Positions 25,479-33,402 of a DNA stretch of 64,000 nt are shown one piece after another (position 1 is the stretch's first letter; every line of letters begins with the position of its first letter). The DNA is taken from the NCBI GenBank assembly GCA_035561515.1, contig DATMXP010000044.1, forward strand, positions 62,001 through 126,000, given 5' to 3'. The notes under the pieces were generated by a model. That model ran no database searches and was not told the origin of the DNA. It saw only the letters and a program-made list of their open reading frames with translations. The translations under genes and the position numbers were made by a program. This stretch comes from Terriglobales bacterium (GTDB lineage: Bacteria > Acidobacteriota > Terriglobia > Terriglobales > Acidobacteriaceae).

Positions 25479-25964
25479 TTAACGCCTACGCGCGCTCTTC
25501 TTCTTTGCTGCTTTTTTCGCTCCGCCCTTTTTTGCGGCTTTCTTCGGAGCCTTCTTGGCTACCTTCTTTGTTCCGCCTTTTTTGGCTGCTTTCTTGGCTG
25601 GCTTCTTCGCTGCCTTCTTTGCGGCTTTCTTCGGCGCAGCCTTTTTCGCGGCCTTCTTGGCAGCTTTCTTCGGAGCCGCCTTCTTCGCGGCTTTCTTGGG
25701 AGCGGCTTTCTTGGCCTTCTTCGGAGCAGCGGGCTTAGCTGGTGGCGCGGCCGCCGGCGCAGGTTCTTCTTCGGGCTCGGGTGTCACTACCGTCTCGGTG
25801 GATACGCTCTCGCTGATCGTCCCCGCTACAGGTTCCTCGTCCTCTTCCTCTTCTTCGTCTTCAAATTCTTCTTCTTCGTCGAGGTTATCGTCGTACATAT
25901 CGTTATCGCTGAATTCGTCCATATCATCATCGCGACCGTACAGGGTCTCGTCGTAGAAACTCAT
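25479..25964 (-). CDS. Bipolar protein: acidic N-half, histone H1-like Lys/Ala-rich C-half
   Basis: 161 aa with AGGAGG before the ATG. Residues 1-about 70 are rich in Asp/Glu (DDDMDEFSDND, EEEEFEDEEEEEDEE). A Pro/Ala hinge (about 65-80) follows, then residues about 80-161 are repeats of the AAKKA/APKKA type ending KKKSARRR, similar to the C-terminal tail of histone H1 and of bacterial H1-like proteins. The basic half should bind DNA or RNA; the acidic half could shield it or bind another basic protein. Its low complexity makes a homology claim unsafe. Confidence 0.8.
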   Translation of the reverse strand: MSFYDETLYGRDDDMDEFSDNDMYDDNLDEEEEFEDEEEEEDEEPVAGTISESVSTETVVTPEPEEEPAPAAAPPAKPAAPKKAKKAAPKKAAKKAAPKKAAKKAAKKAAPKKAAKKAAKKPAKKAAKKGGTKKVAKKAPKKAAKKGGAKKAAKKKSARRR

Positions 25965-26146
25965 CTTTCCTCCTGGTTGTTAGCGCACTCGGAGTCACAG
26001 CTGCGAGCTTGGCTGCACAAAAACAAAGACCAATACTGCGAAAATCGGCGCGGATTATAGCACACGGAAATTCGCCCCGACTAAGTCAAACCTAGCCTAA
26101 TCCAGAACATAGTCATTCATGAATTTTTATTTCGGGAATGGGATGA

Positions 26147-28048
26147 TTACTGTCCTGTTTTCACAATGAGAACGTCACCGGCGTGCAACATCCTTCCGGA
26201 TTTCGCGTTCGCCTTTCGCAGTGCCTGAACCGTGGTGTTGTAGTCCTCCGCGATGGACGTCAGCGTTTCGCCCGGACGAACTTTGTGACGAATCGTTTTG
26301 TTTCCAGTCTTCTCGCTTGCCTGTAAGCTGCTCTTTTTGCTGGACTTAGCCTTGCTATGCTTCGCCAATGCGGGAGCAGGATCTGCTGCGGTTGCTGCGG
26401 CAGTGGGCCGATAAATCTTCAGGACCCTGCCGGCCCTCAGCGTGTTCCCTTTCAACCCGTTCCACCGACGCAACTTCTCAACTGGGACGCTGAAGTCGTC
26501 TGCGACCGAAAGTACCGTGTCGCCCCGGCGCACTTTGTACCGCGTCGGTTTCTTCGAGAAGGCAAGTGCGGAACTGGCCTTGCGCGGGGCTACCGGGATG
26601 ATCAGCCGCGTGTTTGTAGACAGTTCGTCTTCCGCCGCGATGTTGTTGACCTCGGCTATCGCAGACGTTGTGGTTCGGTACTGCTTCGCAATTTCCGACA
26701 ACGTCTCGCCGGAGCCGACCTTGTGGTACCGCCACCACACGCGCATATCGCGCGGGATAGTGGCGATTACCTGCTGAAACTTCTCGGAGGTCCCGGCCGG
26801 CAGGCGCAGATCGTAGGTGCCGTCCTTCGGGGTGGTCATCCGGAGAAGGGCGGGATTCAGGTCTTGTAGGGTGCTCAGCGAACTGTCCACGCACTCGGCC
26901 ACCAGGCGGAGGTCCACCGGATAATCGACCCTGACCGTGTCGTAGTTCATCGGCGGGTCGGGGACGAGATGATCGAGTCCGTATTGCGTGGGGTTCTTGG
27001 CCATGATGGTGAAGGCCAGGATGATGGGGACGTAATTCTTGGTCTCGCCCGGCAGGACGTTGCGCTTGTAGAGTTCCCAGAAGTCGGCGTAGCCGGTGCG
27101 CTGGACGGCGCGCTGGACGTTACCAGGGCCGGAATTGTAGGCCGCCATGGCGAGATACCAATCGCCGAACTGCTTGAATAGGTCCTTCAGGTGGCGCGCT
27201 GCGGCGCGGGTCGCCTTTTCAGGATCCTGGCGCTCGTCGAGCCACCAGTTACGTTCCAACCCGTAACCGCTCGCGCGGCTGGCCATGAACTGCCACATGC
27301 CGCGCGCTCCCGCGTGCGAGAGCGCAACCGGATGGAATCCGGATTCCGCTTCGGCGAGGTAGATGAGGTCCTGCGGTACGCCTTCTTCGGCGAGGATGCG
27401 GCGGATCATCGACTCGTAGCGTCCGGCGCGAGTCAGCGCGCGTTCCAAAGTTCCGCGTCCGCGGCTCGAGTAGAAGTTGATGTAGCTGGCAACGTAATCG
27501 TTTAGAACGAGCGGCAGATCGGACTTGGTGCTGCGAACTTCAATTTCCGCCTTGGCCTTGATGTTCGGATCCACCGGGAAGGTGGCTTCGTTGGCTTCGT
27601 CGATAGGAGCGGGTTCGGCGGCTTGGGCGGTGAATCCGTCGCCCTGCTGGAGGGCGTGCATTTCTAGTGTGTTGACGGCTTCGACGATTTTGTCGAATTC
27701 GTCTTCGAGGCGCTCATCGGAGCGGACGCCCTCGGGATAGGAGAGGAGCGTGTCGAAGGCGCGATCGAAATTGTCTTTTGCGCGGTCGAGGTGGCCGGCC
27801 CGATAGGCGGCTTGTCCCTCCCGGAACTCCTTCTCGACCTGGGCGATCAGGACCTCGACGGGGTCCGTTTTGGGAACCAGCTTTTCCTGGATCTTAGGCT
27901 GGGAGGGCTGGGCGGTGGCGGAGAGGGTGGGCGCGACGGCCTTTGGCGGCGGCTCGGCCGACTTCTTCGTCGTCTTAGAGGGTTCGCAGGCAGTCAGCCC
28001 GATCAGGGCAGCACCGGCGAATATCCATGAAACAAAACGAGAACCCAT
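26147..28048 (-). CDS. LysM-domain membrane-bound lytic murein transglycosylase (MltD type)
   Basis: 633 aa lipoprotein: signal peptide with lipobox LTAC, Cys21. An SLT domain lies at about 205-330, with the catalytic Glu in LIYLAEAESGFHPVALSHAG and the typical GARGMWQFM and AMAAYNSGPGNVQ motifs. Three LysM domains follow (VGSGETLSEIAKQY, RRGDTVLSVADDF, RPGETLTSIAEDY) that bind peptidoglycan. It cleaves the glycan strand to 1,6-anhydro ends at the inner face of the outer membrane. An acidic/TPR-like N-region (about 55-130) precedes the SLT domain. Confidence 0.93.
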   Translation of the reverse strand: MGSRFVSWIFAGAALIGLTACEPSKTTKKSAEPPPKAVAPTLSATAQPSQPKIQEKLVPKTDPVEVLIAQVEKEFREGQAAYRAGHLDRAKDNFDRAFDTLLSYPEGVRSDERLEDEFDKIVEAVNTLEMHALQQGDGFTAQAAEPAPIDEANEATFPVDPNIKAKAEIEVRSTKSDLPLVLNDYVASYINFYSSRGRGTLERALTRAGRYESMIRRILAEEGVPQDLIYLAEAESGFHPVALSHAGARGMWQFMASRASGYGLERNWWLDERQDPEKATRAAARHLKDLFKQFGDWYLAMAAYNSGPGNVQRAVQRTGYADFWELYKRNVLPGETKNYVPIILAFTIMAKNPTQYGLDHLVPDPPMNYDTVRVDYPVDLRLVAECVDSSLSTLQDLNPALLRMTTPKDGTYDLRLPAGTSEKFQQVIATIPRDMRVWWRYHKVGSGETLSEIAKQYRTTTSAIAEVNNIAAEDELSTNTRLIIPVAPRKASSALAFSKKPTRYKVRRGDTVLSVADDFSVPVEKLRRWNGLKGNTLRAGRVLKIYRPTAAATAADPAPALAKHSKAKSSKKSSLQASEKTGNKTIRHKVRPGETLTSIAEDYNTTVQALRKANAKSGRMLHAGDVLIVKTGQ

Positions 28049-28898
28049 TCTCTCGCGGCCTTCTACCCCAAAACTAACCCACGACCTGTAAGACGCAGTA
28101 CTCGGGAAATCGTACTATCGGGTTGTCCGCAGGGTCAATGCAACGAACGACTTAACAGGCATTGTCCGCTAAGGCACTGCCCTTTGGGTACAGCCTGGAA
28201 GCCTGCAAATGCGGACTGCTGGTTCAGATGCAAAGAAGATCGCGAGTTGTTGTTAATTGGTGGTCAGTTCGGCGACGGCAGGACCGGCCTGCGCGGAAAA
28301 TTGTGGGTACCCCCTCCCCCCTCCCCGAGTTAGAAAACAAACGACTTACACGACGGACTATGAAAACAAAGGACTTATAAGTTGATGGTTCTAAAACCAC
28401 TTACGTTATAGATTTGATTCTAAAGGACTTGCGAGTACCACAATATGTTGTATCGGGTCGTCGGTTTCCGGCTGTCAAAAAGACCGAGTACAGAGGTCCT
28501 TCGGCTCCGCCTCAGAATGACAACCCCGCTCCGGGTCAGAATGACAAAGACCAAGTACAGAGGCTCTTCGGCTTTGCCTCAGAACTCAGAATGACAAAGA
28601 ACGAAAACCATCTACAAATTCAGAATAGCAATTTGGGTGGGGGCATCATGCCAGCTTTCTGAGAAATATATTTGCCGCTGAATCAGTGACTTACGTGGAA
28701 AGCGGAGCTTTGACCCCCTTGACACCGGTTTTCCCAAAGCGGGCCGCGGATGTCTCGTCTTTTTCAGGCACCGTGATAAAGGTCGTGAGAGGCGGTCGTT
28801 AGTCGTCAGGTTTTTGTCGTTGGCTAAACGGGAGGGCCAGACGTAGTCGGACCGCGCTCCCACGTGGCTGCTTTAGCGAGGCTGTTAAGATTTTCGAT
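28049..28898. repeat. 850-bp gene-free region with dispersed REP-like repeats
   Basis: I see no coding region. Two related copies of a unit reading about AGTACAGAGG...TTCGGCT..GCCTCAGAATGACAA lie at 28484-28523 and 28552-28597, with a half copy (GGGTCAGAATGACAAAG) at 28533-28549. Upstream, AAA(C/G)GACTTA-like words recur at about 28145, 28340, 28367 and 28422, beside a pyrimidine tract (CCCCCTCCCCCCTCCCC, 28311-28327). Such families are common between acidobacterial genes by my recollection, not by a search. Confidence 0.55.
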
Positions 28899-29132
28899 AT
28901 GGAAAAAGAGATTCGAGACGCACTGGTGGCGATCACGGAACAACTGATCGCGTTGACGGAGAAGACGTACGAGGCCGAAGAGAAGGCGCATGGGGTGTAC
29001 GCGTTTGTGTCGAGGCGGCATCCGAACATTCGGGAAGAGTACGACATCGCGGTGAACGCGAGCGGGATACGCGAGGCGCGGGAAGAACACGTACGGCAGT
29101 TGAGGGTGTTGGTGGAGAGGTTGAAGGGGTAA
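28899..29132 (+). CDS. Small helical protein of unknown function
   Basis: 77 aa, Glu/Arg-rich and predicted helical (MEKEIRDALVAITEQLIALT, then EEKAHGVYAFVSRRHPNIRE). It resembles no family I know. The absence of hydrophobic segments suggests a cytosolic coiled-coil or hairpin. The opposite-strand frames covering the same DNA have biased Ser/Arg composition and look like shadows. Confidence 0.5.
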   Translation: MEKEIRDALVAITEQLIALTEKTYEAEEKAHGVYAFVSRRHPNIREEYDIAVNASGIREAREEHVRQLRVLVERLKG

Positions 29133-29139
29133 CCTTGTG

Positions 29140-29177
29140 GGCGGGACGCCCGCAAGACAGCCGGCGAGACGCCGGCG
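29140..29177. repeat. REP-like double hairpin
   Basis: Two adjacent perfect stems: GGGCG-GGA-CGCCC (29140-29152) and GCCGGCG-AGA-CGCCGGC (29161-29177), the second followed by GCTACTTTTC. They lie just past the stop of the small helical protein gene, so they may also stop transcription. Confidence 0.6.
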
Positions 29178-29249
29178 CTACTTTTCAATTTTCGGAACCC
29201 ACCGGAATATCACCGCCGATAAGGCGCTCTTGTGATATGAATCCTGCGC

Positions 29250-29555
29250 ATGAAACAGTTGCGCGAGTTTCTCCGTCATCAGTACATCGGGGCAATCGTC
29301 ATAGGGCTGCTGGCATACCAAGGGTTATCGGCTTTCCTGTCTGCTGTTGTCACGCCGCTTATAGTCCTAATGGGAAACTACGGCAGATCCACAAGTGTGC
29401 TCGGAAGCGAGCAGCCAGCGATGGACCTGCTGCAACTGGTGCCGAACATCGCGCGCGGAGTTGTCACGCTTGCACTCGCATACTTACTGCTTCGCTGGTT
29501 GTATAGTGCGCCGAAAGCAGAGCCTCTGGCTGAGCCGGAGACAGTCGAGGAATGA
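29250..29555 (+). CDS. Small membrane protein, paralogue of the next gene
   Basis: 101 aa with two hydrophobic segments (about 12-40, YIGAIVIGLLAYQGLSAFLS; and about 68-85, ARGVVTLALAYLLLRWL). The N-terminal LREFLRHQYIGAIVI resembles LPELLRDTHIGAIIV of the downstream protein, and both share the ending pattern (hydrophobic helix, W-x-Y, charged tail), so they look like tandem paralogues. Function unknown. The stop overlaps the next start (ATGA). Confidence 0.65.
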   Translation: MKQLREFLRHQYIGAIVIGLLAYQGLSAFLSAVVTPLIVLMGNYGRSTSVLGSEQPAMDLLQLVPNIARGVVTLALAYLLLRWLYSAPKAEPLAEPETVEE

Positions 29556-29857
29556 GAACCCGCGTGTTGCCTGAACTCTTACGGGACACACACATCGGCG
29601 CAATCATCGTCGCTCAATTCATTGCTGCCGCACTTCAAGCAACTCTGCGTGTAATCGAGGAACCACTCGTATGGGCGCTTTTCCAGATCATCAATTGGTT
29701 CTCATTCAAAGCTGTGCGCGGTAATTTTACGACCTACGACGAGCGCCTTGATTGTGTGCCCATGCTCGGCTGGATTATGAATGCCGCTGTCTTGCTGGCC
29801 GTTGCGTACCTGATTGCCGCGTGGGTTTACACGCCGAGGAAGCGAGTGGAGCAGTAG
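29552..29857 (+). CDS. Small membrane protein, paralogue of the previous gene
   Basis: 101 aa, start overlapping the previous stop by 4 bp. Two or three hydrophobic segments (GAIIVAQFIAAALQATLRVI, ALFQIINWFSF, WIMNAAVLLAVAYLIAAWVY) and a basic tail (TPRKRVEQ). The pair probably forms a hetero-oligomer in the inner membrane. No family is recognised. Confidence 0.65.
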   Translation: MRTRVLPELLRDTHIGAIIVAQFIAAALQATLRVIEEPLVWALFQIINWFSFKAVRGNFTTYDERLDCVPMLGWIMNAAVLLAVAYLIAAWVYTPRKRVEQ

Positions 29858-29881
29858 GTGTTCTTACACGCCGATGGTAGT

Positions 29882-30045
29882 CCGGCCCTTTCAAAAGAGG
29901 AAAGGACCGGGCACCCGGCGCTTACGCCCTTGCCGGATTGTGTCGCCCCTGAAGGGGCTCGGCAGACTCTGGCGTACACCTGTCCCAAGGCTTACGCCTT
30001 GGGCTCTGTTTGTATCACCTCGCCTGATGGCGAGGTTTATTCCTA
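29882..30045. repeat. Cluster of four hairpins in the gap before the next gene
   Basis: Stems are CCGGCCCTTTC/GAAAGGACCGG (29882-29910, imperfect), CCCCT-GA-AGGGG (29946-29957), CCCAAGGC-TTAC-GCCTTGGG (29984-30003) and CCTCGCC-TGAT-GGCGAGG (30018-30035, then TTTATTCC). The last may terminate the membrane-protein pair; the others look like REP-type palindromes. Confidence 0.55.
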
Positions 30046-30117
30046 AATTCCCATTCTGGTTTTCCAACTCCGGAACAACTGAACGATCCTGTTGCGATTC
30101 AGCCACTCTGGAATACA

Positions 30118-31083
30118 ATGCGCGGCATGTCCCGTCCCGCTGGCGTTACGGTTATCGCGACGTTCTCTCTTCTCGGATCATTGCTGCTGTTTGGCCTGAG
30201 CGTGTTGATGTTGTTGGTGTACTTGTTTGCTCCCATGCTTCGGTCGAACGTCAACACCAGCGCTGCACCGCCGCAGGCGGCCTTCCTTGTGTCATTTTTC
30301 TTTCTGCTCGCGCCTGCGGTGTGGGGTTTAACGAGTTCCATCGGACTCTACCGGTCAAAGCGGTGGGCGCGAATTTCGACCTTAATCTTCTCAGGCATTC
30401 TGATCTTCATGGGCGTTCTCACGCCGCTGTTCCTGCTGGCTATCCCTCTGCCGGAAACGCCGCGAGCCGACCCGGCCATCATGTCCAGGCTGAAAGTCTT
30501 CCTCACTGTGTTCTACCTGCTGCTGGCGTCGATCGGCGCGTGGTGGATGATTTATCTGACACGCCCAAAGGTGAAAGAGTGCTTTATGACCGGGGTCGCG
30601 CAAGGTGAGCCGTCGCGGCGTCCGACCAGCGTGTCCGTGATCGCCTGGATCATGATCGTGAGCGCATGTTTTGTCCCCATCAATCTGGTCATGAGCCTCC
30701 CAGCGATGATCTTCGGATCAGTGGTTACGGGTTGGTACGCGAAAGTCCTGATGATTCTCTATTCAGCGGCATTGCTCTTGGGTGGCATAGGATTGCTGAA
30801 ACTGAATTCGTTCGCCCGCAACTTCACGATTGGGTATTTTCTGTTCGGGATCGTGAACGGATTGGTTTCCTACTTTCGGCCTGGTTCCGAGGAGCGGATG
30901 AGGCAATTGCTGGAAGCAATGCCCGCGTCGTTCCAGACTCCAAATCCGCCCAGCTTTAATCCTTTTATTTTTTCGATGATGATGATCCCTTTGATGTTGG
31001 TACCGGTCTACTTCCTCGTCAGGAACAGAAGAGCATTCGAACCGGTATCGGTCCCACCGCCTCCACCTGCTGCTGCGGACTGA
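30118..31083 (+). CDS. Polytopic membrane protein of unknown function
   Basis: 321 aa with about seven hydrophobic segments (for example TVIATFSLLGSLLLFGLSVL, FLVSFFFLLAPAVWGLTSSI, MMIPLMLVPVYFLV). Two halves show similar beginnings (SRPAGVTVIATFSLLGS and SRRPTSVSVIAWIMIVSACF), suggesting an internal duplication. The C-terminus is Pro-rich (PPPPPAAAD). A second ATG four codons in could also be the start. No transport or catalytic motif is seen. Confidence 0.7.
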   Translation: MRGMSRPAGVTVIATFSLLGSLLLFGLSVLMLLVYLFAPMLRSNVNTSAAPPQAAFLVSFFFLLAPAVWGLTSSIGLYRSKRWARISTLIFSGILIFMGVLTPLFLLAIPLPETPRADPAIMSRLKVFLTVFYLLLASIGAWWMIYLTRPKVKECFMTGVAQGEPSRRPTSVSVIAWIMIVSACFVPINLVMSLPAMIFGSVVTGWYAKVLMILYSAALLLGGIGLLKLNSFARNFTIGYFLFGIVNGLVSYFRPGSEERMRQLLEAMPASFQTPNPPSFNPFIFSMMMIPLMLVPVYFLVRNRRAFEPVSVPPPPPAAAD

Positions 31084-31113
31084 TAAACTGGCGCCCTGAT
31101 GAGGAGCGTCTAG

Positions 31114-31674
31114 ATGAAGTTGAGACTCTGCGTCCCTTCCGCAACAATTGTCTGTTTTCTCCTGTTGACCACTACTCTTTGTGCTCAAGATTCCCGTCCT
31201 GACAGTGCTCAGACTCAGACGAAAACTGTCAGCGGCCAGAAGGTGAAGAAGCCCGTGAAACCCAATGACCGTCCGTTCCGTCTCTACAATCCGTCGACGA
31301 TGCCAAAGCCGGTGGCCACCTACTCTCATGTGGCGGAGATCACCGGCGGGAAGCTGGTGTATATCGCCGGGCAGGTTGGCAACGACATGTCAGGGAACCT
31401 GGTGAGCACGACGGATTTCCGCGCCCAGGTGGAGCAGGTGTTCAAGAACCTGAAGGCCGCCGTGGAAGCCGCCGGCGGCGACATGAGCAGCATGGTGAAG
31501 ATGAATTATTACGTGGTGGAGGCGGTGGACGCGAAGGAGATGCCGGCGATGCGGGAGATTCGCGACAAGTACATCAACGTGGAAAACCCTCCGGCGAGCA
31601 CGTTCGTGGTGGTGAAGAGGCTGGCACGACCAGAGATCCTGGTGGAAATTGAGGCGGTGGCGGTAGTTAAGTAA
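31114..31674 (+). CDS. Exported RidA (YjgF/YER057c/UK114) family protein
   Basis: 186 aa. A signal peptide (about 1-24, ending TTTLCAQ) and a short Lys-rich linker precede a full RidA domain (about 55-186; GGKLVYIAGQVGND, FKNLKAAVEAAGGDMSSMVK, NPPASTFVVVKRLARPEILV). RidA proteins deaminate reactive enamine/imine intermediates; the Arg of the active site fits KRLARPEIL. Most RidA are cytosolic, so the export signal is unusual and points to a periplasmic role. Confidence 0.88.
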   Translation: MKLRLCVPSATIVCFLLLTTTLCAQDSRPDSAQTQTKTVSGQKVKKPVKPNDRPFRLYNPSTMPKPVATYSHVAEITGGKLVYIAGQVGNDMSGNLVSTTDFRAQVEQVFKNLKAAVEAAGGDMSSMVKMNYYVVEAVDAKEMPAMREIRDKYINVENPPASTFVVVKRLARPEILVEIEAVAVVK

Positions 31675-31821
31675 GTCATCAATGCGCCGAAAATGGCGCG
31701 CGACTGTCGGAATACGATGAGAAATTGAACAACCGCGACGGTGGCGGAAGCTGACGTGTCGCTATTCCTTTGACACGGGATAGTTCGAGGGATTTACTGC
31801 AAAGAGAGAGTCTCCCCGAGC

Positions 31822-32226
31822 ATGCGCATCCTTACAGTTGACGACAACGAAGCCCATGTTTATGCGCTGACGCGCATACTGGAGCACAACGGTTTCGAAG
31901 TGTTTTCGGCTCACAACGCCAAGGACGCTTTGGAGATTGCGCGTCGGGAGCATCCCACGGTAGCGCTGCTGGATATCTTCCTGCCCGACAAGAACGGGTT
32001 TGAGCTTTGCGCGAGTTTACGATCCGATCCGCAGACGAAAGACATTGCGGTGATTTTCCACTCGGCAACGGCGAACACCGCATCCGCACGGGATGAAGCG
32101 GACCTGGCGGGAGCTTCGGCGTTCCTTACCTACCCGATCGACCCGGATGACCTGCTGATCGTAGTAAGAGGCGCAGTGGAACGCGCACGCGAGCGGCGCA
32201 GGACGCGAAAGAATCTCCCCAACTAA
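31822..32226 (+). CDS. Single-domain response regulator (receiver) with Lys-to-Tyr change
   Basis: 134 aa, receiver domain only. Acidic pocket residues D7/D8 (TVDDNE) and phospho-acceptor D51 (ALLDIFLPDKNGFEL) are present, and the switch Ser/Thr region reads VIFHSATA. The conserved Lys of the K-P motif is replaced by Tyr104 (AFLTYPIDPDD), which should change phosphorylation or signalling. The Arg-rich C-terminal tail is ERRRTRKNLPN. No kinase is adjacent. The stop overlaps that of the opposing PilZ-like gene. Confidence 0.88.
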   Translation: MRILTVDDNEAHVYALTRILEHNGFEVFSAHNAKDALEIARREHPTVALLDIFLPDKNGFELCASLRSDPQTKDIAVIFHSATANTASARDEADLAGASAFLTYPIDPDDLLIVVRGAVERARERRRTRKNLPN

Positions 32227-32585
32227 GAGCTGGCGATAACCGGGAAGTGGATTCCCCAAAATCCCGTGGCCTCGTCGACGAACTCCACACCATAGGTGTG
32301 AGTTCCGGCGGCCGCGCTGACGTAGCTGACGACGCGCGCCTGCGCTTCCGCGCGCTGGGCGTTGCGGAGGCTGAGGACGGCACCGACGGCAACCTGGTAG
32401 GACATGGAGACGGTGGCACCGAAATAGTTGAGTCCAGTGGCTTTTGCCGTGGCGTTGAATTTCTGGCCGAGTCGATCGGTACCGGAGATACCGACTTTGA
32501 GCATCATGCCGATACGGGGCGTGCGGCGTTTGGTCGTGGTGGCGGTACGGCCAAAGAGGGAGTTTGAGGTCGCCATATGCGGCAC
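32223..32585 (-). CDS. PilZ-like domain protein
   Basis: About 117-120 aa (ATG at 32585 or 32576). Residues about 20-120 read as a PilZ-type beta-barrel: KRRTPRIGMMLKVGISGTD carries an RxxxR-like stretch, and the usual (D/N)xSxxG position has TGLNYFGATVSM, so cyclic-di-GMP binding is uncertain. Its stop overlaps the stop of the response-regulator gene (CTAA), which would link the two only by convergent transcription. Confidence 0.6.
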   Translation of the reverse strand: MPHMATSNSLFGRTATTTKRRTPRIGMMLKVGISGTDRLGQKFNATAKATGLNYFGATVSMSYQVAVGAVLSLRNAQRAEAQARVVSYVSAAAGTHTYGVEFVDEATGFWGIHFPVIASS

Positions 32586-32739
32586 ATCATCGAAGATGCC
32601 GGGACGAACGGCAAATTACCCACGGCCATGTTACCGATTGGGAAAGGTAACCAGAGGGCGACTGCGAATAGGAGAATGAAGCAAAACAGTGATTCGGCAG
32701 GGGTTGTGCAGATCTTCCCTGCCGAACATGATGTTCCCC

Positions 32740-33384
32740 TTAGTGAACGGCCTTTTCCCAATCCTTCAGGAATTGCGCCAGGCCCTTGTCGGTCAATGGA
32801 TGATTGAAGAGCGCGTCGAGGACCTTGAAGGGCAGCGTGCCGACGTCGGCTCCGGCTTTGGCGGCTTCGACGACGTGCATGGGATGACGCAGCGAGGCGG
32901 CAAGAATCTGAGTCTCGAAACCGTAGTTGTCGTAGATCTGGCGGATGTCGCGAATGAGTTGCATGCCGTCCCAGGAGATGTCGTCGATGCGTCCGACGAA
33001 GGGGCTGACGTAGGTGGCGCCGGCCTTGGCAACGATGAGTGCCTGCGAGGCGGAGAAGCAAAGGGTCATGTTGACCTTAATGCCTTCGGACGCCAACTGC
33101 TTGCAGGCCTTCACGCCCTCCTTGGTGGTGGGTAGCTTGATAACACCGTACTCGCTCCACTTGGCGTACTCACGGGCTTCCTTGAGCATCGCGTCTTTCG
33201 TGGTGGCGGTGACTTCAATGCTCACCGGGCCTTTCACGATGTTGCAGATCTCGATGATGGATTCCTTGAAGGGCTTGCCTGCCTTGGCAACGAGCGACGG
33301 ATTGGTGGTGACACCGTCGAGGATGCCCATGGCTTCGGCTTCGCGAATTTCGCTGATTTCTGCTGTGTCTACGAAGAATTTCAT
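32740..33384 (-). CDS. fsa: Small transaldolase / fructose-6-phosphate aldolase (FSA/TalC type)
   Basis: 214 aa, the length of the FSA/TalC group. The Schiff-base Lys is K83 in GVIKLPTT; other family motifs are MKFFVDTAEI, GVTTNPSL, NMTLCFSASQAL and the YVSPFVGRIDD segment. It either transfers dihydroxyacetone units in the pentose-phosphate pathway or splits fructose 6-phosphate; the sequence alone does not settle which. Confidence 0.93.
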   Translation of the reverse strand: MKFFVDTAEISEIREAEAMGILDGVTTNPSLVAKAGKPFKESIIEICNIVKGPVSIEVTATTKDAMLKEAREYAKWSEYGVIKLPTTKEGVKACKQLASEGIKVNMTLCFSASQALIVAKAGATYVSPFVGRIDDISWDGMQLIRDIRQIYDNYGFETQILAASLRHPMHVVEAAKAGADVGTLPFKVLDALFNHPLTDKGLAQFLKDWEKAVH

Positions 33385-33402
33385 TACGTACTCCCGATAG
33401 AG

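Noticed and set aside
28799..29188. Minus-strand frames opposite the 77-aa plus-strand gene
   Set aside because: Ser/Arg-biased composition typical of antisense frames; the plus-strand product is a more natural helical protein.
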